From Porphyra umbilicalis (taxonomy: Eukaryota; Rhodophyta; Bangiophyceae; Bangiales; Bangiaceae): a stretch of DNA of 64,000 nt. The position numbers were made by a program, and so were the translations under genes. Shown here in pieces: positions 11,394-20,722 of the stretch. The notes under the pieces are model-generated. The model was not told the origin of the DNA, made no database searches, and saw nothing but the letters and a program-made list of their open reading frames with translations. The stretch is from the NCBI GenBank assembly GCA_002049455.2, contig KV918826.1:186001-250000 (forward strand), read 5' to 3'. The number at the start of each line of letters is the position of its first letter. Within the stretch, counting starts at the first letter, position 1.

Positions 11394-12856
11394 GCACGCG
11401 TCGGCGGCGCGCGCGGGCGCCGGCCGCCCCGTCGCGCCGCCGCCGGGGGGGGGTGGCTAGCGCGCGCCACCACCGCCGCCCGCCGGGCGCGCCGGCGGCT
11501 ACGGTCGCGGCGGCCGTCGACGCGGCGGCGGCAGCGGCCGCGCGGCGGCGCGCGTCCCCCGTGTGCGCCGCTCGGGCGGGCGGCGGGGCACCGCGCGCGG
11601 GCGCGCAGAGGGGCAGGGGGAGGCGGCAGCGTCGAGCCGCCGTGGACGACCCGCCCCCGCCGCCGCGGAGCGTCGCCAGCGCCCCCGCGCGCGCCGTCCG
11701 TGTCATTGTGTGCCAAGCAAAGGGGCCCCAGCGCTTGGGCCGGCCGCCTGCGGGCAGGGGGCCACGGCGGCGGCGGCTGCCGCCCGCTACAAAGAGGGCG
11801 CCGCCGTCGGGGTGCTGCCCCCCCCCACCGCCGCCGCCGCCGCTTGCACCTTGCCGCTGACGCCACCGCCAGGGGGGTCGACGCCCATCAGCGCCATCGC
11901 CGACAAGCGCAGGGCGGAGCGGCCTCCCAGCAACCGAGCAGAGACCGCCGCAGCGGTCGGCACGGTCCCGGGGTGGCGCGCGGGCGTCGGCCGCGGCCTC
12001 TGTCTGGCGACGATGGGCAGGGTGCCGCACACCGAGGGCGCATCGTCTGCAATCCCACGATGACGTGTTTCCGCCGCGCTGCTGCCAGTTGCACACTTGC
12101 GGAAACAATTTCCCAGTCACCGTGTACAGCAAGGCAGTACGCCACCTCCAATTCGACGTTGAGGACCACCGGCAGGCGCCCACACCCAAAATCGTCGACA
12201 GTGCGCGCGGCAAGCCACGCTCCAGCGCCCGGGCGCCGGGGGGGGGCGCCCCCCCCCCCCCCCCCCCCCTGCGCACGCCCACGAATTGGCACGCCCCGCT
12301 CTCCCACCCACGTCGCGCGGCACGCGGCCGTAGCGGTCGGCGCGGCGCCACGCCCCCCCCCCACCCCTCCCCCGCCCCCCCCGCGCGCGCCGCGTCGACG
12401 CGCGTGCCGCGGCCGTCGGCAGCGTCTGGGTCGCCACCGCCGCCGCTGCCCCCGCGTGCCGTGGCGCGCACGCGGCGCGTGACGCCCCGCCGGGCGGATC
12501 TTTGTGCCGGGCGCGCGCGGCACGGCGCCGGGGGGTGGGGCGGGCGTAGCGCGGGCACCGGGGGGGCGCAAGGCGGTGGGGGGGGGGGGGTGTGGGGTGG
12601 ACCGCGGCCACCACCCACCCGGCACGACGCGGGCGCGCGTGGCGTTGCGGGTGGTGGTCGGGCGGCCGGCCGGCCGGCCGCGCCGACGGTGGGGAGACGC
12701 CGGGGGCCTTTTGGTGGGGGTCCCGCCGCCGCCGCCGCCGGAGCGCGCCCGCGTGTCGCCGCCGCGCGCACGGTTGTGAGCGGCGCGGCGCGTTTGACGG
12801 CGACCGCGGGGGCGACCGCCGCTGCGGCTGCCGCCGTCAGGCGTGGTGGTGCTGGG
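10804..12856. other. Intergenic GC-rich region with A32 tract and (GCG)n
   Basis: No convincing gene is visible: every open frame is Arg/Pro/Ala-rich with no domain. The region holds a 32-A homopolymer at 11060-11091, striking in ~80% GC surroundings. It also holds a perfect GCG triplet run at about 11347-11394 and C/G tracts at 12240-12270 and 12572-12590. It must contain the 5' end and promoter of the downstream E3 ligase gene. No TATA-like or other element can be pointed to with confidence. Confidence 0.5.
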
Positions 12857-15825
12857 ATGGGTGTCCCGCCGGCGGGGCGGGGACGGTACCCCGACGCCGC
12901 CGCCGCGCGGTTTGGGCGGTGGCGGGGGGGGCGCCCACGACGCGGGCGCCTGGCGGTCGGGGTCGTGACGGCGGTGGTGGGGGTGGTGGTGGCCGCCGCC
13001 GCTGCCGTCGCTACGGCGGCGGCGGCGGCGGCGGTGGCAGCGGCGACGGGCGCGTCGGCTGCCGCGCCTGCGGCGCCTGCCGTCGTGCCGGGCGTGCACG
13101 TTGCCGTTGTGGCAGCGGCGGCGGCGGCGGCGGCGGCGGCGCGCCCACCGCCGCGGACGGCGGGCGTCTTGTCCCCAACGGTGGGGGCCCGCCGCCCGCC
13201 CGTCACCGTTCGCCGCGCGGTGTGGACGGTGTCTCGCCCGCTCGTCGGGGCGGACGAGGTGGAGGCCGCGGGCGCCACCGCCGCGGGCGCGCTCGGCGTC
13301 GACGGGTGGCTGCCAGCGGCGGCCGGCGTGCCCGTGTGGCCGGCCGTGACGGCGGCCGTCGACGCGGCCGAGGCGGGCGGCGGGGTGGTCGAGGTCCCGG
13401 CGGGCGCCGCCGCCGGTGCCGCCCCCCCCGCAGCGGCGGGGGCGTCGTCTACGGCCGCGGCCGCCGACGTGGCCGGCGGCGGCGGCGGCGGAGGCGGTGG
13501 CGGCGACGATGGCGGCGGCGGCGGAGGCGGCGGCGCGGCGGCCGCCGGCACGCCCCTCCACGGCGTGGACGTGCGGCCGCCCGGCGGCGGCGGCGGCGGC
13601 GACGACGGCGCCGGCGGCGGCACCGCCTTTGACGGGCGCCGCGCGCCGCGCGTGCACGGCGGCGACGGCGACGCCGTCGGCGCTGCCGCCGAGTGGCCCT
13701 ACCCCCGCAACCTCCACCGCATGTACGACGGGTCGTGGGAGTCGGCGGGCGCCCCCGGGGTGCCCCCATTTGCGGCCGTCCCGGCGCTCTCGGGCGCCGT
13801 GCGGCGGGCGGTGCGCGCGGGCGCGGCGGCGGCAGCGGCGGCGGCGGTGGGCGCGGCGCCCGCGGCGGCCGACGGCGACGGCCTCGGGTGGGGGCGGCGG
13901 CGGCTGCTGCGCGCGCTCGCGCCGTCGGTAACGCACGGCGGCGCGCTCGACGGCCGCCTGCCGGCGGTGGTGCGGCCGCCGCCGTCGACGGGGGCGGCCG
14001 CGGCGGCGGGGGGCCCCCACCACCGGGGCGGCGTCGTTGTCACGACCGACCCCGCGGCGGCCTTCCGCAAGCACCTCGGCTTTGCGCTCTTGACGGTCAA
14101 GAACTTTCAGCCGTCGGTGCACGTGCGGGACGTCCTCGGTGAGGGCGTCGACGTGGTGTCGGGGGAGCTCCTCCTCCGCGACGGGGTGTACCGCACCAAG
14201 CGGGACGTGTCGCTGCAAATGTTTGGCATCTATGGCTGGGCCGAGGGCAAGGTGCTCATGGTTGGGGACGTCCAAGCCGACGGCGTGTCGGCCGCGCTCC
14301 ACCGGCTGTACGATGTGGTGCGCGCGCTCGGCGCCGCGCCGTCGTCGGGGGCGGGGGCGGAGGGCGCGTCGCCGCCCGCGTCTGCGTCGACGGTCGCCCT
14401 CAACGTGTCGCGCGACGACTTTGTCGAGGCGCTCAAGCCCGCCCTCACCAACCACCGGAAGCTCGAGCGCGCGGCGCGCGCCGGGGCGGCCGACGGCGCC
14501 GACACGGGGCGCGGGGGCGTCGCGTCGCTCGGCGTGGACGTGGCCGCCGACGTGCGGTCGGCGCGGGCGGGGCGGCCTGGGTCCCTGCGCTCCCGCTCCC
14601 TCCGCGCCACGGGGGGCATTGCGGCGGCGTGCCCCTCCTCCCTGACGCTCTCCATCCAGCCCGACCGGTACACGGACGCGCCGCCGTCGGTGGGCGGCGC
14701 CGACGGCATGATGGCGGGGAGGGGGGGGGTGGGGACCCGCGCTCCCGCGGCCGCGGCAGCGGCAGCGGCAGCACCGTCGGCGTGCGGCTGCAGGAGGAGC
14801 TCGTCAACATGGTGGGGGTGCTCGAGTCGGCGGCGTGTGGCACCAAGCTGGAAGTCGTCTTGTCGACGCTCGACACGGAGACGCTCTTCTCCAAGGCCAT
14901 CAACTACACGCTGCTGGTGACGGCCGTGTCCTTCCTTCAAGTGCTCTGCCTGCTGCCGCAGATGGAGTCGACGGCGACGCAGGCGGCGGCTGCGCGGGTG
15001 TCCCTCCTCGTCGTTGGCATGCAGTCGGTCGCCGACTCGTACCTGTGCCTCGGCCACCTGACCATGGGGATCGCGGTCAATACGCTCTTCAACGCGTTTG
15101 CCACCGCCGCCTTTTTCAAGTTTATCATCTTTTCCGTCTTTCAAATGCGCTACCTGCTGCTCATCTGGCGCGCCAAGCGCCCCGCGGGCTTCACCCACGG
15201 CTGGGAGTCGATGCGGCGGGAGCTGTCCATGCTCTACACCCGCTTCTACGGCTCCCTGCTGCTCGGCATCCTCCTCCTCTACCAAATGAAGAACCACGTG
15301 CAGCTCTTCCTCTTTGCGCTCTACTCGTTTTGGACGCCCCAAATTATCCTGTCGGCGACCAACGACTACCGCCGCCCACTGCACCCGCTCTACATCCTCG
15401 GCATGTCGACGACGCGGTTGGCCATCCCCCTCTACTTTTACGCGTGCCCGGTCAACTTCCTGCACATCCAACCCCGGCCGGCCGTGGCCGCCGCGCTCGT
15501 CGCGTGGATGGCCACGCAGGCGGGGGTGCTCGCCTCCCAACACGTGTGGGGGCCCCGGTGGTTTGTGCCCAAGCGCTTCCTCCCGGAAAAGTACGACTAC
15601 TACCGGCCAGTAACGCTGCCGCCGACGGGGGGGGTGCCGGGTGGCGGCGGCGGCGGCGGTGGCGGCAGCAGCGACGGCGGCGGCGGCGGCGCCTCCCCAC
15701 GGTCGGCGGCGGCGTCGGGGGTGGGCGACGACGCGTCGCGGACGCCGTCCTTGTCGGGGGGCGACGGTGGGGAGGATGCGGAAGCCGGCGCGCCGCTGCT
15801 CTCGGTCGCCATTGCCCCGGCGGCC

Positions 15826-15866
<41 letters not shown>

Positions 15867-16080
15867 GGCGGCGGCCGGCGCTGGCGGCCCGCCGTCCGGG
15901 CCGCCCCTGCCCGCCTCGGGCGAAATCGACTGCGTCATCTGCATGGTCGGCGTGGCGGTGAATGGGCGGGACCGGGTTGTCACGCCGTGTGACCACTTTT
16001 TTCACGAGGGCTGCCTGCTGACCTGGATGGAGGTGCGGGGGGAGTGCCCGATTTGTCGGCGGCCGTTGCCACCACCGTAG
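12857..16080 (+). CDS. TUL1: TUL1/FLY1/DSC1-type transmembrane RING E3 ubiquitin ligase
   Basis: This is a Golgi/endosome membrane E3 ligase. Relatives are yeast Tul1, fission yeast Dsc1 and Arabidopsis FLY1/FLY2, which ubiquitinate membrane proteins for quality control. The ATG at 12857 precedes a hydrophobic signal/anchor segment. A lumenal region follows, with the family's YDGSWES motif at about 13720-13745 and KNFQPSVHVRDVLGEG at about 14100. Seven transmembrane helices lie between about 14890 and 15560, including FNAFATAAFFKFIIFSVFQM and the nearly invariant GPRWFVPKRFLPEKYDYYRP. After a Gly-rich linker comes the RING-H2 finger (about 15921-16070) with CVIC, PCDHFFHEGC and CPICRRPLPP, all eight ligands present. 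A -1 frameshift occurs at the nine-G run 14721-14729; one extra G restores frame. That is more likely a sequencing or assembly indel than a dead gene. Long Gly/Ala runs are lineage-specific padding. The start is uncertain by tens of codons. Confidence 0.9.
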
Positions 16081-16318
16081 CCAGGTGGGGGTCGCCACTG
16101 TCTTTTGCGACGAAAAAAATCAGTTGTGGCTTGCGTGGTCGTTTCTTTGGGTTTTGTGCCGCGTCGCTGCCGCGTCGCCGCTCTGGTCGGACGCATTGCC
16201 GGACTCGTTTGGTCTGCGTGAGGACAAAAATGTGCAGGGTTTCCGTCTCTGGTCGTGCGTATACATTGGCCCAGTCTCCCCCCCCTCCCCCCCCACCCCA
16301 TCCCCACGGCCGCGCCCC
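16081..16318. other. Convergent 3' intergenic spacer
   Basis: A 238-bp spacer between two convergent genes. It is relatively T-rich on the plus strand just after the E3 ligase stop (TTTGCG, AAAAAAATCAG, TTTCTTTGGGTTTTGTG), as expected of 3' UTRs. No conserved polyadenylation signal is obvious. Confidence 0.5.
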
Positions 16319-17512
16319 TCACTGCAGCTTGATGTACGCCATGTGCGTATACGCCCCAAACTCCGCCTGCGCCATGGCGCCCAAGCCCGTCTCGCGCCAC
16401 ACCCGCGCGTCCGACACAACCGCCGGCGCCAATTCCGCAACGCTCGCGCGCGTCTGCCGGGTCAGCTCGGGCGCGCCGAGTGGCGGCACCTCCCAGTACT
16501 CGCTCATGAGCGAGGTCATGGCGTTGCCGAGGGCAACGTGGCGCTCCCAGGGCAGCCGCCGCGTGCGGACGCGCCCAAAGCGGTCGAGAGCGGCGCCCGA
16601 CCACGCCGCCCGCGCGACGGCGCCGCGCGCGCACGCCTGCTTGATCGAGTACTGGTCCCCGTGCATCGTCGGCGCGTAGTTGTCGTCAAAGAGGACGTGC
16701 GAAAAACCGCGGAGGGCGACTTCGGCCAGCCGCCGCGGGCCCGCCATGTGGTCGTCCATGAGCACGAGCGTCGACGCGCGTACCGCGCGCACGTCTGGGA
16801 GCGACCCGTTGGCCGACAGCAGCACGTCCCAGTCCACTTCGGAAAAGTCGGCAAACGTCTCCCCGGTGAGACACGTGAGGGTGACGGCGGGGTCCCCGCC
16901 GGCGAGGCGGATGCTCGCGCGCGCCGCCTCGCACGCGCCGGCACTGGGGTCAATGCTGATGATGCGGGTGCCGGGAAGCGTCGCCGACACAAGCCACGAC
17001 GAGTGGGCTTTGAAGACGCCTGACTCGATAAAGACGGCGGGGCGCAGCGCCCGCACGACCGTGTAGAGGCCAAACGAGTGGTCGGCGCGCATGCCCCCCG
17101 CATTGTCGGTCACCCGCCGGCGGGCATAGAGGGAGAGAAAGTCGGGTACAGACGCGGCCAGGGCGGAGCGGTCGACCCAGGCGGGTTCTGCCCGCCGTCC
17201 CAGCGCCGCGCAGTCGTGGCCGGCCAAGACGGTGATGTCGTCATCCGCCGCCTCGGCAGAGTCGGCCACCGTGGCCACCGTGTCGCGGGAGACGGGCCAA
17301 GGGGGGGTCGGCGCCACCGATGCCGTCTCTGCTACCGCCGTCGCGGCAGCCCTGGGCGCCCCCAGCCAGCCCACCGACGCTACGTGGCCGCCATAGAAGA
17401 GCACGCCGCCGACGAGCACCGCGGGAAGGGTGAGCAGCAACGCCACGCGGGTGGCCGACGCGCACGGCCGCGCCGCGCGCAGGGACGCCAAGGTGCAAAG
17501 AGCGGGCGCCAT
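16319..17512 (-). CDS. Type II membrane protein with methyltransferase-like domain
   Basis: A 397-residue protein with one N-terminal anchor (about residues 22-42, VALLLTLPAVLVGGVLFYGG), so the C-terminal domain should face the secretory lumen. Residues ~155-190 (VFIESGVFKAHSSWL, then TRIISIDP) resemble the glycine-poor motif I region and following acidic loop of class I SAM-dependent methyltransferases of the cephalosporin-hydroxylase-like group. Further on, the pattern TLVLMDDHM...GFSHVLFDDNYAP...GDQYSIKQ matches a conserved DDH/FDDNY/GD.YS.K signature I associate with that uncharacterised family. A role in glycan or small-molecule modification is inference only. It starts at ATG 17512 and converges with the E3 ligase gene. 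It has no frameshift and no long homopolymers. Confidence 0.65.
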   Translation of the reverse strand: MAPALCTLASLRAARPCASATRVALLLTLPAVLVGGVLFYGGHVASVGWLGAPRAAATAVAETASVAPTPPWPVSRDTVATVADSAEAADDDITVLAGHDCAALGRRAEPAWVDRSALAASVPDFLSLYARRRVTDNAGGMRADHSFGLYTVVRALRPAVFIESGVFKAHSSWLVSATLPGTRIISIDPSAGACEAARASIRLAGGDPAVTLTCLTGETFADFSEVDWDVLLSANGSLPDVRAVRASTLVLMDDHMAGPRRLAEVALRGFSHVLFDDNYAPTMHGDQYSIKQACARGAVARAAWSGAALDRFGRVRTRRLPWERHVALGNAMTSLMSEYWEVPPLGAPELTRQTRASVAELAPAVVSDARVWRETGLGAMAQAEFGAYTHMAYIKLQ

Positions 17513-18132
17513 GACAATGGCAATAGGGACGGAAAAGGATGGGCGACGAGGCGTGATACACGGTCCCCACCGCGTCTGCTCACTGTGGTCGCGGTCCCCT
17601 CGTCCCGCAAGGCGAGCGAGTCACAGAAAAGCGTGGATTCTTTACTTGGTGCAGTGTGCAGCGCCCTCGCTCAGCAGTGACAGTCCTGTCATCGCCGCGA
17701 AACGGTGCTCGTAGGCTCCGCAGTCCCCCTCGGCACCCGCGCGAGTGTGCGACCGCTTTCAATTTTCCCCGCCCGCCACTGGCCACAGCGGGCACAGCGC
17801 CACGCCCAACCCACTGCGCGGTGTCGCACCGTGCCACCTGACAGTCGCCCTTCCACCCCGATAGACACGTCACCGCACAGAAAGCTTTTTTATGCGCAAT
17901 CAAGTATCAGGTTGTTCGCGCAACTCTGTCGCGAACCGGGTCCAAGACATTTCGTGCCCAGGTCGGCTCCATATTGTCTGTGTCCAATGTCGCGCAGACA
18001 TACTGTAGCTCGGTCAGGGCAACAAAATGTTACAAGCTCCTACAGTACTGTACATACAGTACGGGCACGACAAGCGTCACTGGGACACACAGGATCAGCC
18101 AAAGCTGATGCTTATCTTGACAGGGGGTATGC
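17513..18132. other. Upstream region of the methyltransferase-like gene
   Basis: The sequence holds the presumed promoter of the minus-strand gene. Base composition falls from GC-rich to mixed toward 18.0 kb, where the transposon cluster begins. No coding frame and no recognisable element is seen. Confidence 0.4.
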
Positions 18133-18134
18133 TA

Positions 18135-18266
18135 CAGCCGTTCTCCCAAAAATCCCGCACTCCAACAGTTGCAAAAGAGTTCGAAATCGGCCTCTACGAC
18201 CCCGCAGAGGCCGATTTGGAACTCTTTTGCAACGGTTGGAGTGCGGGATTTTCGGGAGAACGGCTG
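18135..18266. mobile_element. Hairpin MITE (family H) with TA target
   Basis: A full-length foldback. CAGCCGTTCTCCCAAAAATC at the left pairs with its inverse at the right, and the arms extend to a central GGCCTCT...AGAGGCC stem. It is flanked by TA at 18133-18134 and 18267-18268, the Tc1/mariner-type target. Related copies lie at 31978-32109 and 32112-about 32235. No coding capacity. Confidence 0.88.
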
Positions 18267-18268
18267 TA

Positions 18269-18641
18269 TGGTGCGTGTCACAAAAATGAGACATCGCGGT
18301 TTTTTCATTTTTTCTCGGCCCACTGGCCTTCTGCAACGGTCCGATGATGTAATGTGACCCACTCGGTCCCACTGTGCTTTCAGAACGACCCCTGACAGTG
18401 TTAGCAGAGGCGGCACCTCCTGACGTGTCATGGGGAACAGTGTCATTCATTGCAGCTTCGACAGGTGACGATCACGCGCCCCAATCAAATGCACGGATAC
18501 TAGAGCAGACATGTGCTGACAATTTGTGCACCAAGAAAAGGGCACTACAGTACCTTACCAATAAAAGCGTGAAAAAGACCCCCATGTAGCCCCCTGTGAA
18601 GAACACACGATTGGGGACACCCCTCATCGAAGCTCCAGTTA
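18269..18641. mobile_element. T1 MITE, left part, interrupted by Harbinger
   Basis: Starts TGGTGCGTGTCACAAAA immediately after the TA that ends the hairpin MITE, and matches 47833-48200 closely throughout. It stops at CCAGTTA (ends 18641), exactly where the Harbinger element begins. The right part resumes at 28474. Confidence 0.9.
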
Positions 18642-18672
18642 GAGCACACCCAACAACGTCTCCCCCAAGTTC
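18642..18672 (+). repeat. Harbinger left terminal inverted repeat
   Basis: 31 bp beginning GAGCACACCCAACAACG. It pairs with 28443-28473 with a single mismatch (C against T at the 21st base). Similarity resumes weakly further in (GAATATGC..ACGT on both sides), as if the TIR was once longer. Confidence 0.92.
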
Positions 18673-20061
18673 TGAAACCCCAAACGGAATATGCCACGTT
18701 TACTTACGTGGAGGACGCTGAGCGGCCCCCCATTTTTCTCATCCAAGAGGGCCCTCCGCGGTCCTGGAGTTATCGAAAACAGGGGCTACATGGTCCAGAG
18801 ATGGGTGCAAGAAGATGGGGGAAGCGTACCTAGCAACGTCGACCCCCAAGTGTTCAGAAATCGGACAAATATCCAAGCAATCACGAGGTCAGGGAGGGAG
18901 CGGCGAAAAGGCTGCGATCCGGACAAGAACGGCTCGCAACTTTCCAATCGTCTGTACAGACTTTTGTCATCTGAGTAAATATACCGAAAGTCAGGCTCAC
19001 ACGTCTAAAAGAAAGCGCCACGAACTGACAGGAACTGGTCGCCCTGCTGGCACGATGCAGAAAAATCTCACTTCGGGAAGACACCTGGCGAACTAGTCAC
19101 AGATGGCGAGCCTCACGCGACAGCGCAGAGCCGCGGCTCTCGGTCGAGGACCCTGGGAACGATGCGCTGCGCGATGCGCTGTCAAGACGCGGCCACGGCA
19201 GGCACCGCGCGGTCCAACAGATGCTTCGATTCGAATGCTTCCAGAACGAAAGGCGGACGGCGCCTTTGCTGGTGGCGGCGCTGGCGTGCTCTGAGCGAGC
19301 ACTGTCGCAATCGTCGAAACGGACAGTGTCGGTGGGCCCGCGCGGGAATATCGGCGCGGTCGCGCAGTCAATCACGTGATCCGTTTGCATGCAATCAGGA
19401 ATCTTTGAAAGTTTCCAATCTGATCGAAGCCATATCATTGGCTGCTGGAAATGTTCAAAGATATGTTGGAAGGGAGGCGGATCCATCATCGCCAGGGGTC
19501 AGCCGGCCCGTGATCAGATTGCTTTGGTCCCTGTTGGCGCCAGGCCCGCACCCCCCCTCAAATCGGTCATATGGCAGCCTCACGTCAAGCGTGGCGCGGC
19601 TGGTGCCTCAGCCGCTTCCACGAGGCGGGGATGTCGCCGACACAGGGGCACGCACGAGGCCCCGTGCCAGTGTCGGTGTGGCCCGCCTCGTGGACGGCGC
19701 TGCGTGGGGCTGTGTCGCAGGGGAGGCCGTTCGGGGAGCCTCAAATGCACCTCCCCGGGCGGTCTCGGGCACACCTCCCGCTCGGGCGGGCCCGCAGCAC
19801 CCTGCGCCCCCCGATCCACGCACGCGCACGAGGGGCCGCCGCGTGGGCTGCCATCCGCGGCTCGTTGGGGCGCCCCCTGGGCCGCCATCGGCCGCACGGG
19901 GGGGCGCCCCCTGGGCTGCGGTCGCGCGCTCGTGCTCCGCGCGCGCGTGCTTTTCGTGACGCGTGCTGTCGGCCGCCGGCGACGGCATATGAACACGCCG
20001 TCCGCCGGCGGCCCGTGCTCCCCCGCTCTTTCATCCCAACGAGCTCCTGCGCGCATCCCCC
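18673..20061. other. Harbinger left non-coding region
   Basis: About 1.4 kb between the terminal repeat and the minisatellite. It is mixed-composition sequence to about 19540, then GC-rich. Several open frames occur, but none has protein character or a recognised domain. It probably contains the promoter and 5' UTR of the Myb-like gene. Confidence 0.45.
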
Positions 20062-20525
20062 TACCGTTGAGTTCTTCCCGCCCTTGCCGCCGGCGTGGGA
20101 CGCCGGCGGCTGCCCCCCCCCCCCCCTACTACCGTTGAGCTCTTCCCGCCCTTGCCGCCGGCGTGGGACGCCGGCGGCTGCTCCCCCCCCCCCCTGCTAC
20201 CGTTGAGCTCTTCCCGCCCTTGCCGCCGGCGTGGGACGCCGGCGGCTGCCCCCCCCCCCCCCTGCTACCGTTGAGCTCTTCCCGCCCTTGCCGCCGGCGT
20301 GGGACGCCGGCGGCTGCCCCCCCCCCCCCCTGCTACCGTTGAGCTCTTCCCGCCCTTGCCGCCGGCGTGGGACGCCGGCGGCTGCCCCCCCCCCCCCCTG
20401 CTACCGTTGAGCTCTTCCCGCCCTTGCCGCCGGCGTGGCACGCCGGCGGCCGTCCCCCCCACCCCCCCTGCTATTGTTGAGCTTTTCCCGCCCTTGCCGC
20501 CGGCGTGGCACGCTGGCGGCGGTTC
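20062..20525. repeat. 68-bp minisatellite, about 7 units
   Basis: Each unit reads CGTTGAGCTCTTCCCGCCC, then TTGCCGCCGGCGTGGGACGC, CGGCGGC and a run of 10-14 C. Units start near 20062, 20132, 20200, 20265, 20334, 20402 and 20471. Later units diverge (GTGGCACGC). The core GCCGCCGGCGT...ACGCCGGCGGC can fold into a hairpin. The period is not a multiple of three, consistent with a non-coding position just upstream of the Myb-like start. Confidence 0.9.
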
Positions 20526-20722
20526 CCCCCCCTCCCCCCGCTTGTTTTTTTTTTGCCGCCGGCCACCCGCGTGTGGCTCTTTGCCCTCGTGCGCCGCCGG
20601 TGCTGCGTGGGCGCCGGCGGGCAGCCGTGTGCGCAACGGTGCCTCGTCCCCTCCGCCCCTCCCCCCCTCCCTGACCCTCGGCCAATCTGTTCAAGAGCCG
20701 CCGCTCTCCCCCCTCTCCCACC

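Noticed and set aside
12065-12856. Upstream in-frame ATG at 12065 as start of the E3 ligase
   Set aside because: The added ~260 residues are compositional and cross a 20-C tract. The ATG at 12857 places a signal/anchor segment near the N-terminus, as the family requires.
10054-13623. 1189-codon minus-strand ORF opposite the E3 ligase 5' region, and a similar one at 11888-14455
   Set aside because: They are antisense to a clear TUL1/FLY1-type gene. The composition is that of a shadow frame with Arg and Ala runs.
14721-14729. Programmed -1 ribosomal frameshifting in the E3 ligase gene
   Set aside because: The same -1 polarity occurs at G/C runs in several unrelated genes, so missing bases in homopolymers explain it more simply. 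No downstream pseudoknot is evident.
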